The notes under the pieces were generated by a model. That model was not told the origin of the DNA and made no database searches. It was given only the letters and a program-made list of their open reading frames with translations. A DNA stretch of 64,000 bases from Pegea sp. RAD2-039 (lineage: Eukaryota; Chordata; Thaliacea; Salpida; Salpidae), in NCBI GenBank assembly GCA_034620365.1, contig JAQGEQ010000058.1, positions 744,001 to 808,000 on the forward strand, given 5' to 3'. A program made the translations under genes and the position numbers. Positions within the stretch are counted from its first letter, which is position 1, and every line of letters starts with the position of its first letter. Shown in pieces: positions 48,401-59,762 of the stretch.

Positions 48401-50619
48401 TGTTTTTGGACCTCATTTGGTGATGTTAGGCCCTGATGAACAGTTTACTCAACTTTCCTTATCTGGTGGCAAACCAAAACAAACAAACTCCATTCGATCA
48501 CTTGCATTGTTGCTTGGACCTGACTTTTGCACCGATATAATTACGATTGAGACATCAGATCATGCTAGACTTTCTCTACAACTTGCTTATAACTGGTACA
48601 ACCCAATTTACTTATTTTTATTGAAATATATTAACAAGCATAATATTTATTTATTACATTAAATACAAAGAAAGTTGACTCAAAAAACACTTTTGCTAAT
48701 ACGCATTCTTACAAATAGTACCTATTGTATATAACTAAGTTGGAAATATAGAAAAAAAAGATGTGACACATGACATTTCAGTAGTCCCCAAAACATATAA
48801 CTATGAACAGTTACATAGAATATTAATAACATAAAGAAGCAAAAAAGAATCACAGTTTATAAATGGCAGTGCTGGCAATATTATATCGGTTCAACTTCTG
48901 CTTAAACAACACAAGTGGTTATGATATGACAGTATCTGATGGTATCTGGTACCAAGTAATAATTGTGCGGTTTGAGAAAAAATTTGCTCTGACCAATGTA
49001 CTAGGTGATATAGGCTTATTAAGGTGTAATGTTTGTCGTCTGAGTTTATATAACTTGAGGGAAGGACTAATGGAAAAGTAAGCATTGAATTGAAGGTCAA
49101 CTAAATTATGGATAGTTTTAAAATTAAAAATTAAGTCTTATTGATTCCGTCGAATTTCATCTTAATTTAAGAACCTGAGACGATGTGCAGTTATTGGTTA
49201 TTATATAGTTTCTATTTTTGTTCAATTTAAAGTTTAAACAATTTTTGTTTTAATGACAAATCAGTTCAACTTTGAAATCTTCTACAGTTCAACGACAAAG
49301 ACATTTTCTTTCTGAAAACCATTTACAAATAATTTGAACAAAGAATTCTTTCATTTACTTTTTTTATTGACAATAACCATTTGTTATTTATAACCATATA
49401 GTTCGTTAACACAATATGTTTACTTAGATTTTTTTCAGGCATTTTGACACTTCAACTGCTGTAAGCAATCAGTACGTTGCTGCCAAACTTTTTAGTGTTC
49501 CTGACTTTGTTGGTGACATGTGTAAGGCAATAGCTTCACGAATTCGTGGAGCAGTAGCATCTGTCAGTTTTGATGATTTCCACAAGGTAAATTAAATCTG
49601 GTCAACTAATCTGGTTTTTAGTTGCAACTGGCGACTTTTTCTTTCGTAGAACTCATCTCGAATCATTCGTACGTCAGTTTTTGGTGTCGATGAAAATAAA
49701 AAAGTTCGAGACATGTTCGAGTTTCCTCAAAACAAGCTGAGAGTGACTTCGATTGACATTCAATCAGTTGAACCAGTTGATCAACGAACCAGAGATGCTC
49801 TGTTGAAGTCGGTTCAACTAGCCATTGAGATCACCACTAACTCCCAGGAAGCAACTGCTAAGTGAGGCTGTTGATAGTTTCCAAGGCTGTTACTAATAAT
49901 TATTCAAATATTAGACACGAAGCAGATAGAATGGAACAGGAAGCTCGTGGTCGTCTTGAGCGTCAGAAGATTGCAGACCAAGCGTCAGCAGAAAGATCAC
50001 GTCGAGATCTTCTTGAGCTTCAATCAATGAGTGCGGCTATAGAGAGTACAGGACAAGCAAAGGCTGAAGCTCAATCAAGAGCTGAATCAGCACGAATTGA
50101 AGGACAGGCAGCTGTTGAGAAAGCTCGCTTAGCCGCTGAAGCAGCTGAGATTGAAAATGTAACCTCATATACAAGTTTTTTATTGCAAGATTTGTATCAT
50201 TTTTATCACTAGGCGTCAGAGCTGGAACGTTTAACTATGGCCCGTGAAGCTGAGTTAAAATACTTGAATGAGAAAGATCAGATGGAGATTGGAAAGACAA
50301 AAAAGCTGAGTGAGATTGAGATTGAGAAATTTGAGAAGTTAATCTTAGCAATTGGAGCTGATACTATCAAGGCAATTGCAACCTCTGGTCCTGATCATCA
50401 GGTTAGTTCAGAATTCTTTTTCTCTTATGCCACATTCAACTCGATTGTCAACAGGTGAAGCTTCTCCAAAGTCTTGGTATCCAATCAACTATTTTTACTG
50501 ATGGAAAATCTCCGATTAATCTTTTCAATACTGCTCAAGGACTGATTGGTGGGTTACAATCTACAAATTCAGTGATGAATAATCAGCCAATTAAAGATGT
50601 TGTTGATACTGATGCTTAA
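45449..50619 (+). CDS. MVP: major vault protein, copy 2
   Basis: Eighteen exons: 45449-45488, 45695-45818, 45885-46080, 46142-46265, 46319-46450, 46504-46598, 46657-46782, 46855-47019, 47088-47182, 47457-47580, 47967-48102, 48205-48301, 48398-48595, 49439-49586, 49650-49861, 49915-50158, 50213-50401, 50455-50619. All are GT-AG and in phase, with no stop; 869 aa. Domain content is as in copy 1. Differences concentrate in exon 1 ([13 protein letters not shown] against a 17-residue peptide), exons 10-12 ([11 protein letters not shown] against [11 protein letters not shown]; the end of exon 11 is one codon shorter than in copy 1) and exon 14 ([18 protein letters not shown] against [18 protein letters not shown]). 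Intron 13 holds a LINE absent from copy 1. Exon 1 is preceded directly by an AG. A poly(A) signal is at 50821-50826. Both copies look functional. Confidence 0.95.
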
Positions 50620-50940
50620 TTTCATACTGACCAATTAGTATGTTAGTTTGGTTGTAATTATGTTGAATATGTGGCCTTATATTTTCTAATATTACTATCA
50701 CAGTGTTTAGTTTTAATTTTTGATTAGGTTCATCTACACTAGTAAATCTTTTGATTTGATTATATATTATTAAACATTATATTGTATCACGATTTTTTTC
50801 GATTAAAGCTTGACTCTTTTAATAAAGAAGGAAGTGTTTGTAAACTATCGAATTTTTTTGCTGTGTGACAAAAACTGTTTGATGGTAGTAAAGTAGACCT
50901 GAGTTTGTTATATTTGTTTATTTAGTTCAAATACCAAAAA
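45655..50940. repeat. right arm of large inverted duplication (MVP)
   Basis: Inverse counterpart of 38130-42850. It is longer because of the LINE insertion in intron 13. Inner edge: the sequence AATCTTTGAC/AAAAATTTATCTGAATT in MVP intron 1 is where the two copies become alike; before it the introns are unrelated. Outer edge: similarity fades after GTTTGTTATA near 50940. Confidence 0.9.
48655..49193 (-). mobile_element. LINE copy D in MVP copy 2 intron 13
   Basis: 5'-truncated 0.54-kb member of the same LINE family, antisense to the gene: tail TTGCTAATACGCATTCTTAC, 3' UTR with GACATTTCAGTAGTCCCC, and the ORF2 C-terminal segment around 48900-49060. The corresponding intron of copy 1 (39634-39838) has no insertion. 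The insertion therefore postdates the duplication, or copy 1 was restored by conversion. Confidence 0.87.
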
Positions 50941-50959
50941 TGTAATCATTACTCAAAGC

Positions 50960-53190
50960 TGCATTTAATGAATTAAAGAATTAATGTGTTCTTTTAAATG
51001 GTTTTAAAATGACGATTATGTATTTTGTAAACCAAAAAGTTTAATATTAACTAGGGTTTTCTGATCAATATGGATGGGCTTTGGACCATTTAGATTACTT
51101 TATGTGATAGTGTTTCCTGGTTGGACAAATTTTGAAGTTTTGAGAAGATTTTTTTATAAAACTGAAGAATGCTCTTAGAGATTGCAAAGTTGATAGAATC
51201 TTCATGCTGCGACTTTTTGAGATTTAGATTCTTTAAGAGATCCAATTTAATTTTTACAGGCGAACAAATAGCTTTGAAATAAGCTCTTCATTTAGATTAC
51301 AAGACATCATTGATCACTATTTATATTTAGTTTTTGATTTTTATATCAGTCTTGCAAGCAACTTCAAGATATGGTTTAAGATATCGTTCTTAATATTTTC
51401 ACGTAACCACGCAATAAGTTTAATAGTATTCATAATTAAGAAGTACAAAATATTTGCTACATTAAAGGTTGGTGTTGAGATCTTTATAAATATACGCAGT
51501 TTTAGTTAGGATTAAATTAGTTTTTGACAAAAGTTTAAAGTTGCAAATCAGTAGAAATTTTGAATTCACAATCAGTACTTTACATGCTGAAGTTAGAAAT
51601 TTTGAAAAAATGAATTGTAAAGTTTAAAGTTAGCGATTAACTGTAAACAACAAAATGCTCATAATTAAGTACTAGCTTTTTATATCTATATAAATATACA
51701 TCTTTAAACTGTTTAACTCAGTGTTGATTTTCAAACTTTAACAAATCTTACGAACATTTTTCTAGGTTTAATAAATATTAAGCTATTGATATAGGCCTTA
51801 GCTGTTTTATATAACCCATATTTTAATCTGTACATTATTTATATAAAATTGTTTAATTTTGAATGCTCAAACATCTTTTCAAACCATCGACCGTGATCAG
51901 TTAACATCTATTAATTTGAAACATTTTTACTTAGGATAAGCAATAATTCAGTACCAGAATTATATCAGGTCTACAGCAATCAAAACAATATAAAGTTATG
52001 CAGTATATTAGCGTTAATAGCCCTAAAAGTTATATAAAAGTAAAAGACCATAAAAATAGATGTTTTTTCTAATACTATAACGTCATAATCTCTTGTTCAA
52101 CTTTGAGTAACTGTAAAACAAGAAGCTGAAAGTTATAATGATAGTACCTTAACCTACTTTAAAAAAGTCTTGTTACATCAAAATGCTTTGGATTTAATTG
52201 TTCTTTTAAGTAGCTTTACGATAAAAATGCTTTAATAAAAATAACGATTACATTGATGTTTCAAATTATAAAATTAAGTGTCATCATAGTATTGATTTTT
52301 GTAATAAACCAATAAACATTTATTTTCTTACATTTCATATTCATTAAGATTAGATTTCTGATAGAATCAGTAATTAATTGCAAAACATTCATCTTTAAGT
52401 TAGTTTGCTATTTTAAAGTCTGTCTTTATTTATCTAATGTTAGTATTTTCTACCAAATAATTCATCTAACATGAATATATGTTTTGAGTCAACTGAAAAA
52501 GCTTTGATTGTCACATTAGCTTTTACGCTTAATCTTATTATATTAAATAAGTAGAACTTTTATTATTTTGGTTTACTAATAAAATTAGAGCAAATTTATA
52601 TTATTGTTAAGTCTAATCAAAGTTTTAATCATTTGAAGTATTTTACTCTTTAGTGTCATTTTTATTGAAGCATAAATATGGTTTTTATAATAATTAATAT
52701 ATGAACTAATATATAATCTGGCTGAAAGGCCCTCCTTTGAATGGTATACTGTTTTGATTTATGATATTCAAATTATGAAAATATGTGTAAAATATTTTTA
52801 CTTATTTTAAAACTTTTATTAACGTAGTTTCTTTCACCTACCAGTTTCATGGTTTGTAAATAAAGGCAAAGTTTTCTATTAATTTCGTGCAACCTCTAAG
52901 ATTTATTTACTCATTGTCTGTTACTTCAATAAAATCTTTTATATTGATTATTCTAATAACGCTTTAAGTGTCTTTCGCAGTTAATTTTATTTTTCAATAA
53001 ATTATTAAGAATATAATTTAAGGTGTTAACTAATTAATTAACTAATTAATTCAATCATCTAAATTAATTTTAAGAAATTTTTCAATTTTATACAAGCAAA
53101 GGCAATTGATTCTTTAATAGTTTATGAAAACTAAACTTTTTGAGTTTGTTTTAAGAAAGTGACTTTTTAAAACTACAACTGTCATCAATT
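50960..53190. other. intergenic, no gene recognised
   Basis: AT-rich sequence between the right arm and the secreted-protein gene. A short TTAA-rich repeat (TTAACTAATTAATTAACTAA) lies near 53025-53048. No motif-bearing frames were seen. Confidence 0.5.
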
Positions 53191-55147
53191 ATGCAAGCTT
53201 TTAATTTCACTTTAATTATTTTATTTCTTTCAATCTACCCATCTTCTTCATCAGATTTATTTAGAAAGTTTGGAAGGGTTTGTCAGAATAACTGGTGCAA
53301 TGCAGGTACTAAAATGAATATAAAATCTGTTAGACTATTTTGCTTTGTCATTAGTTGATTTAAAACTCATATTTACTTTGAAACAATATTTACTTGCTTG
53401 CGTTTACTATTTTGTTTAAATAAATCCAGCTAAAGATGAAGGTCTTGATGGAGATGATGTCAGAAATACTCAAATATTGTGGAATCAATGGTCGCCAACA
53501 CCACTAGTCTGGGGTACTTGTCAAGATTTTTTAGATTATGTAGTGTAAGTTTTATATCAAATTATAAATATTGAAAATCTTAGACTTAAAGGATCTACTT
53601 TTCAATTTTCAGACCAACCTGCGACAAAACAAATGTTAATCATCTTGGTGTAAATGTAACAGTCAATTTTAATGGCGTAGTACCGAGTTTTTTTGGTCAA
53701 GATTACTCAAAACACAAGAATGAAACTGACTTTTTGACCCTTTTTCAATTTCTTTCATTAGCATCAAAAAAAGATTGCTCAATCAAAGAATTCTTTTTTA
53801 ATAATCAAACTAAATATGTTGAGGGACGCAAGCTCTTATATCAGAAGTTTATTGATTTATTCACTAATACTAGATCTGGGAAATTTCTACAAAATATTTT
53901 CCGTCAAAGTAAGTTTTTTTAATAATTACGATTATATCCAACTCTTTAAAACAACTGTTTTATTATCCTTATCAATTTCCTTACTTTTACCCAAGTTTTA
54001 TATAAATATAAGATACTCCTAAATAGCTGTAGTTATAATTTATTAGGTTTTATTTCTAAACAAAGTTCTAACTTACAGATGATACTGAGTTCAAATGTTA
54101 TATGAAAAGTTTGTGGTTTTACCAAGATGACATAACAAAATCTGCGTAAGTATTTCTACTTTACTTGAACAAAACGTCTATTGCATAAACATCCGATTTA
54201 TTTGCTCGAATCATATTTTTATGTTGTATAAGGTATTGGAACTCATTTATATCGATGTCTCATAAAAATACTGGTAACTCTACTTGCTCAAACTGGATTT
54301 TATTAAAAACAACATTCAACCAAATTGAAATGTCAAGTGTAAATATTCTGGAAGAAACACTTAATGTAAGTAATTAAGAACAACGACCTTTATTTCTTAT
54401 AAAACCATTAGTAGAGTTTTAGTTAATTACATATTTAAAGTTATTAAAAGCATTTATAAAAATGTTCATGATGTAAACAGTAATTTGGTATTGATCTTTT
54501 CTGCAAATTTGTATTACTTTTTTTGCAGCCTCTTATTTGTCAAATTGAATATTCGTCAAAGAACGGTATTCAACTTACTGGTTCAAACTTTCTAGCTGGT
54601 AAAGACCCCTCGTATACAATTGCAATTAATACTTGGTGCTTTAAATACTATCCAGGAAAAGAGTAAGGTTTTATTTGTAAAAATTGTGATCATTTAACTT
54701 TATATTTTCAAAACTTCCTTTTATAAGAAATTTAACTATCAAACTTTTAAGCTGTAAATTATAATGCATTTTATCGATTCACTTCACTAGGCTAGCTTTT
54801 GGTTAATCTAACCATATATTGTCAGTTGCATAAATACTTTGAAGTCTGATTTTATTTGTATTTATTACTACAATCTGTACTAAGTCAAAAAAACAGGCTT
54901 TAATTATAACTAAACTTTTTGACTTTGTATAAATATTTTTATTTATTGAGTTTATCAGCACTGCAGTTGTCAAGTCAGCTGATTATATTTTTGAAAGTAT
55001 TTACTTTTTTGGTCTTGCAGATGTAATGTGCTTTTTGATGGTCAAAACATGGGTAGAATAAAAACAGAAAAAACTAAAGATGGTCGATTTAAATCAGCTT
55101 ATTTTATGCAAGAAGATGAAAATTTTCAAGAATGTGAAACACCTTGA
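53191..55147 (+). CDS. secreted Cys-containing protein of unknown family
   Basis: Seven exons: 53191-53305, 53430-53544, 53613-53908, 54079-54145, 54233-54365, 54529-54662, 55021-55147. All introns are GT-AG and phases join, giving 328 aa; this consistency is the main evidence that the gene is real. Residues 1-21 (MQAFNFTLIILFLSIYPSSSS) form a clear signal peptide. The mature part has regularly placed Cys residues (RVCQNNWCNA, WGTCQDFLDY, PTCDKTN, FKCYMKS, NSTCSNW, PLICQIEY, NTWCFKYYPGKEC, FQECETP at the end), several N-glycosylation sequons (NVT, NET, NQT, NST) and no further membrane segment, so it is probably secreted and disulphide-bonded. I do not recognise the family. A poly(A) signal is at 55251-55256. 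Confidence 0.87.
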
Positions 55148-55344
55148 TATTAAGTACAATGAAGCACTTGTTAAAAGTGACATAAATTTCTGAAATAATT
55201 TTAAGAATATTTCAAGAACGTGTTTCTGTTTTTATGCTTTTTATGTTTATAATAAAAGTATCTCGTTAAAAGCTATTTAAAGTAGAATATTTTGACATCG
55301 ACTTTAATTTATTAAGTAAAGTTTCTGAGTATCACCGAATATCG

Positions 55345-57040
55345 AATCTAAAGAGAGGGGGGGGGTAGTTCTGCGCACGCTGCTCCACTATAATCAAAAC
55401 CATATGCGCAGCCATAAAGGGGCCTATAACGGTAAAAAGAGACTGTAGTTGGTAGGTGGAAGATGATACTGGGAAGATCAGGTGGTTTAAAATTATGGGT
55501 CGTCTTGCTAGTGAAGCGTAGATGACAACAGCACCCTGGACAGACTTATCTAAAACTGGACCAACAAAACGTGGTCTACAATTCAGCCTGGTTCGGTGAT
55601 TTCCACTAGTCGCCAAGGAGCTCAATTGGCTACATATGACATTGCCCTTGTTGGTGAGCTACCTTCCGGTAGTTTAATTGGACTGCATCATTTGTATGCA
55701 TCTCACGTAATCTGCACTTTTTAAGGTATACTCTCATAGTGAATAATACTAAAAAGATCAAATTCTACGCACCCTCGTTTCAAATGTTCCTACGAAAGAT
55801 AAGGTCTTCATGCTCGATGCTTTCAAGGCATGAACGATACAAGCTAATAAGAAAGCCTTGTGGAAGAATATCAAGCATCTTGAATGTTCACCAAAGTTAA
55901 ACAACATGATGATGCAGCTTAAAGGAAAAGTAAGATATAGTAACAACTTCTCTGTACCATCTGTGATAGAGAACGGTGTGAAGCAAGGATATGTACCAAC
56001 TCTTTTCTTCATGTTCTTAAGAATGATGCTGAGTCATACAGACTTACTTCTTAATGACGAGGACTCAAACTAAGTCTGTCTTCTTGACCTATCCTTTCTA
56101 ATCTTTTATCTTATATTTCGTGAACTTCTTTTCGTCGATGATGCTGCTTCAGAAACACATACTGAGTTGGGCTTGAAGGGAGCCTGAAAAAGACGCAAGT
56201 TTCTCATCAACCTGCTTCACGTTACATTCATTCTTTTATCACCATCAACAGCGAAAGACTGTGCAGCACTTTATGTATCAAGGTAGAAAATATCATTTGT
56301 TGCTACCATTGATAGGGAAGCAGTTATCAGATTAACAATGACAAATATAGCCTTTGGTCAACTCTAGAAAATAGTTTAGAGTAGCGATGAGCTCAAAAGC
56401 AAACCAAGAGTTACCTGTACAGGGCCGTTTTGTACAAACACGAATCTTGGCTCTTATACGGTTGGCATTTTTTTTAATTCTGGAATATTTCCACCAACAA
56501 CGTCTCTAAACCATCAAAAAGTGGTATTCTATCCCTAATACTACTGTATTTGTTAAAACTAAGTTGTCTAGCATTAAAACCTCACTCACAAAATGCAGAC
56601 TTCATTGGATCTGTCACATCTTCAGAAAAGAGAATAATTACTCACCCATATCTGACTGTAGAAACATGATGAATTCAAGAAAGAGGTACAAAGACCTATA
56701 AGACCCTCGTTGAAACAACTGGTAAAGGTATACAACACACTCAGCTGTCTAAACTTGTATGAAGAAATGTATCTTAGTACGCCTGTATCTTTTGTGAGCA
56801 GAGGCAGAGTCATTGCTGCAGAAAAAAGCGCAAGGAAAATAAGGGTTTTATTCTAGCTTAACAGCTGCATTCATCACACCCCTGTCGATAGCGTCGCTAG
56901 GCTCATTGGTTTGTCTACTGAAGTTGTGATCAACCTTTATTCTTTTAAGCTCCTTCTTTATATTTTTATGTTAATCCTCACATTTGCTTTCTTTGTTGTT
57001 TTTGTACATTGAACTGCTGCTAATAATAATAAAAACGCTT
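55345..57040 (+). mobile_element. decayed non-LTR retrotransposon of a second family
   Basis: Plus-strand remains in several frames, in the order of the reverse transcriptase of a widespread animal LINE type. They are KALWKNIKHLECSPKLNNMM, FSVPSVIENGVKQGYVPTLF (55950-56010; intact elements have NGVKQGCVLAPTLF), ELLFVDDAA (near 56125; the FADD catalytic motif with A to V), a CRLHWICHIFRKEN segment (near 56595; LRWIGHV..M in relatives) and SRKRYKDL. Stops and deletions are frequent. The 3' end has TAATAATAATAAAAAC near 57020. The first about 400 bp, beginning after a run of nine G at 55357-55365, cannot be assigned. Confidence 0.75.
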
Positions 57041-57519
57041 CTGAGTAGTTAGTATGATGAGTTGGACTTGATAACAAGTAAAGTTGATGTTAACAGTATT
57101 ATTTTACCATGTACTAGTTGTAAATGCTTGCTTAAAAACTGATTTCTTCGCCTTAATTGTTATATTGATTTTAACTTGTATCAGAAATTCATAAGCTTTA
57201 GATAACCTATCAGTCTTAAGTTTGTCACTTTCTGGTCTATGTTCTGTTGATGTCGTACGCTGAAGATAAGTTTCTGACTTTTTTATAGAGCAAAAGCAAG
57301 TTGAGGATGTATCATCCTGGATTTGTAAACATAACACTAATGTTTCAAGGTTATGATAAAACTAAATAATTGCTACAAACAAGTATACATTACAACTGTC
57401 AAAGAAAAGAAACTAAAAAAGTAAACTTCATTCAATTCAACTAATATAACTTGTGTCAGCTGATTTACAAAATTTGGTTTCGTTTAATGGAAGTGACAAT
57501 TGATGGAAGTGACAAAAGT
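57041..57519. other. intergenic, no gene recognised
   Basis: A minus-strand frame at 57104-57337 is open for 77 codons but has no recognisable motif and lies downstream of RSL24D1; it was not called. Confidence 0.4.
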
Positions 57520-57525
57520 TTTATT
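57520..57525 (-). terminator. poly(A) signal of RSL24D1
   Basis: AATAAA on the minus strand, about 30 nt after the RSL24D1 stop codon. Confidence 0.6.
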
Positions 57526-57553
57526 TCGTTGTTAGATTGGATCAACAACACAA

Positions 57554-58283
57554 TTATAAAACTTCCATTTCTTCAGCCTGTTGTGCCTCGGTCTCTTCTT
57601 CTTCAGATTCTTCTTCAGCAACTTCCATTTCAATGGCTCTCTTTTGGAGTAGCCCTGCAGCAGGAGATTTGATCAAGTGGATGTTTTTCTCAACTTCCCG
57701 AGCATCATTCTTCTTCTCAATTGTTTTGCCAACTTTGAGTCTAACAATAAATAGTTGTGATAAGTCACGTGATCAGTATGATTGGTGATCTACCTGTCCA
57801 TGATAAATTTGCTTTCACGTTTCTGTTTGATTTTATCGATACGTTTCATCGCTTTTACAGTATCCTTCCACGCTTCTCTACTATATTTAAGCGGACAATC
57901 ACGCTGCTTCTCAAACTCTAATGACGGGTCGTTAGTAAGTTGCTTGCCATTGGCCCGTCTGTAGGCCTTAGTCCATCTAGTCTTTAAATAGAAAAAGAAT
58001 TATTTATTTATTAATTATAAAATTTACTTCAAGTTATTAAAAGGTTTAGTTGTATAAGGTTTGTAGAAATAGTAAAAAAATATATTTAAAAGTGTTAAGT
58101 TGTATATTTCAAGAGTAATAATAAACATAAGGTGATTACTTTACGAGGATTTCTCTTCTTCATAAATGCTATGTTGCATTTTGGACGACAGAAGTGGAAA
58201 TTGTAACCATCGTTTCTAATAAACATGATTCCATGACCAGGGTACACTGGTGAAGTACAAAATGAACATTTTTCTATTCTCAT
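57554..58283 (-). CDS. RSL24D1: ribosome biogenesis protein RLP24 (RSL24D1)
   Basis: Three exons on the minus strand: 58140-58283, 57794-57981, 57554-57740, giving 172 aa (human 163). RLP24 is an eL24-like factor that occupies the eL24 site on pre-60S subunits and is exchanged for it in the cytoplasm. Seen: MRIEKCSFC start, the four zinc-binding Cys in CSFC and CRPKC (residues 6, 9, 32, 36), [20 protein letters not shown] at the first exon end, [59 protein letters not shown] and an acidic Glu-rich tail. An acceptor-like CAG lies 19 nt before the ATG. It follows GTF2H2 in the same orientation, 291 nt apart. Confidence 0.95.
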
Positions 58284-58302
58284 TTTGATTTACTACAAGC
58301 AG

Positions 58303-58304
58303 CT
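58303..58304 (-). promoter_or_regulatory. splice acceptor in RSL24D1 5' leader
   Basis: On the minus strand TTTTTTTATGTCAG precedes the ATG, leaving a 19-nt leader. It is one of the recurrent acceptors close to start codons in this window. Confidence 0.5.
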
Positions 58305-58574
58305 GACATAAAAAAAGACATTAAAAATGTTGTTAAAACTGCAGTTGAGATAGTTTATCAGAATTTTCAAGTATAAGTTGATGAGTTTAATCAAAATATA
58401 ATGAAACTTAAATACTTATCCTTCTAAATTATAGTCTTATACAAAGTGTACAGTAATAAATATGAGTAGGTATATAACTAAACTAAGTGAAAATCCAACA
58501 ACTAAATAATGGTATCGAGTAAGAATATAAGATCTGGGCAAATGTGATATTTCTGTAGATCAATTTATCTGAGT

Positions 58575-59762
58575 TTAAGATTGAATCGTTCCTAGTTCAC
58601 ATCTAGTATTTATACATCCAGGACAACAATGTAAAGTTTCATGAATATACAAATTACAATCAAGACAAAAATTGATATTACATCTTTCACATTGATGAAA
58701 AGTTTGTTTTTGAGTAAACTTTTTCAAACATGAGTGACAGGATGAATTACCTTCATTTTCTTGAAAATTCATCTCAGTAAATTGAGGTAGAGGAAAAAGA
58801 TGATGGTAAGACCTAGCAAGATGAGGAGCAGATACTAGAGTCAATCGACAAACAACACATTGAACTGGTAGCTCTGAATACTTTGCTCTACATTGAGGGC
58901 AATAATAACCACCAACAGAAAACTTCTTACTAGACATACTATAAGAAATATGCCCATTAGTATCAGGAGTTACCAGATGGGGGAATCCCATTTTCATTAA
59001 TGATGACTCAGAAGAGTTTCCTTGTGGCGGAGGAATAAACTCACTTAATAAGACCCAAAAATGACTTTCATCTAGAATGACCCCAAACTTCCCATTTGTT
59101 GATTCAGCTAGCTTTTTACAAATATAAAGCTCAGCTGATAAGCCAATAAAATTACAACAAATTTTTTTAGCTTTAACCATATTAATTGTTTCTTGAATTG
59201 GATCTGGATCACATGAGGTTAAGCTACCAAAAATAACCAGAATTTCTCTACTTGTATGTGAAGGCATATTTGATAAAGATTCTTCAGCAAGTGATAAAGA
59301 GTTCTGTAAAGATGGTTCACCAACACAACATTTTCCATTAGTTTTAATAATTTCTTTTGATAGTTTTTGAAAAGCTTTGATATGAGTTGTAGAAGAACCA
59401 CTAAGATCACTTAATATAGATGCTCTTTTGGCATTAGTTGTGATAAAACCAAGTTGACTAATTGGATTTTGATCAAAAAACTCATTAACAAACTTTTCTA
59501 AAAGTTTCAAAGTAGCTACTGCCCTGTTTGGTTTTAAGTCTAAATCTCTCATAGCCAGTGATAAATCAATAACCACATAGATATGTCTCATCATTCCAAG
59601 TCTAACATTTATATTTCTTTTTAATAAACGTCTTTTTTTAGCTTTTACGATTTCATTTTCAATACTTTCTTGCAAAGACCCACTCTCATCTTCTTTTAAT
59701 GCTTCCCATGTCTTTTCATAATCACCCTCCCAGGTGTAAGCCTTATCTTCTTCTTCATCCAT
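58575..59762 (-). CDS. GTF2H2: TFIIH subunit p44 (GTF2H2/Ssl1), intronless
   Basis: A single uninterrupted frame of 395 aa, the same length as the human protein. p44 is a core TFIIH subunit that binds and activates the XPD helicase in transcription initiation and nucleotide excision repair. Seen: WEGDYEKTWEALKEDESGSL near the N-terminus, the VWA domain from MRHIYVVIDLS through DLKPNRA, EFFDQNPISQLGFI, SGSSTTHI, PSLQNSLSLAEESL, SREILVIFGSLTSCDP and NFIGLSAE, then ILDESHFWVLL. The C-terminal zinc region follows with GGYYCPQCRAKYSELPVQC and APHLARSYHHLFPL, and a C4-type finger CxxC..CxxC..CxxC ending HCCPGC. The absence of introns is unusual here, where nearly all other complete genes are split. 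Confidence 0.97.
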   Translation of the reverse strand: MDEEEDKAYTWEGDYEKTWEALKEDESGSLQESIENEIVKAKKRRLLKRNINVRLGMMRHIYVVIDLSLAMRDLDLKPNRAVATLKLLEKFVNEFFDQNPISQLGFITTNAKRASILSDLSGSSTTHIKAFQKLSKEIIKTNGKCCVGEPSLQNSLSLAEESLSNMPSHTSREILVIFGSLTSCDPDPIQETINMVKAKKICCNFIGLSAELYICKKLAESTNGKFGVILDESHFWVLLSEFIPPPQGNSSESSLMKMGFPHLVTPDTNGHISYSMSSKKFSVGGYYCPQCRAKYSELPVQCVVCRLTLVSAPHLARSYHHLFPLPQFTEMNFQENEGNSSCHSCLKKFTQKQTFHQCERCNINFCLDCNLYIHETLHCCPGCINTRCELGTIQS

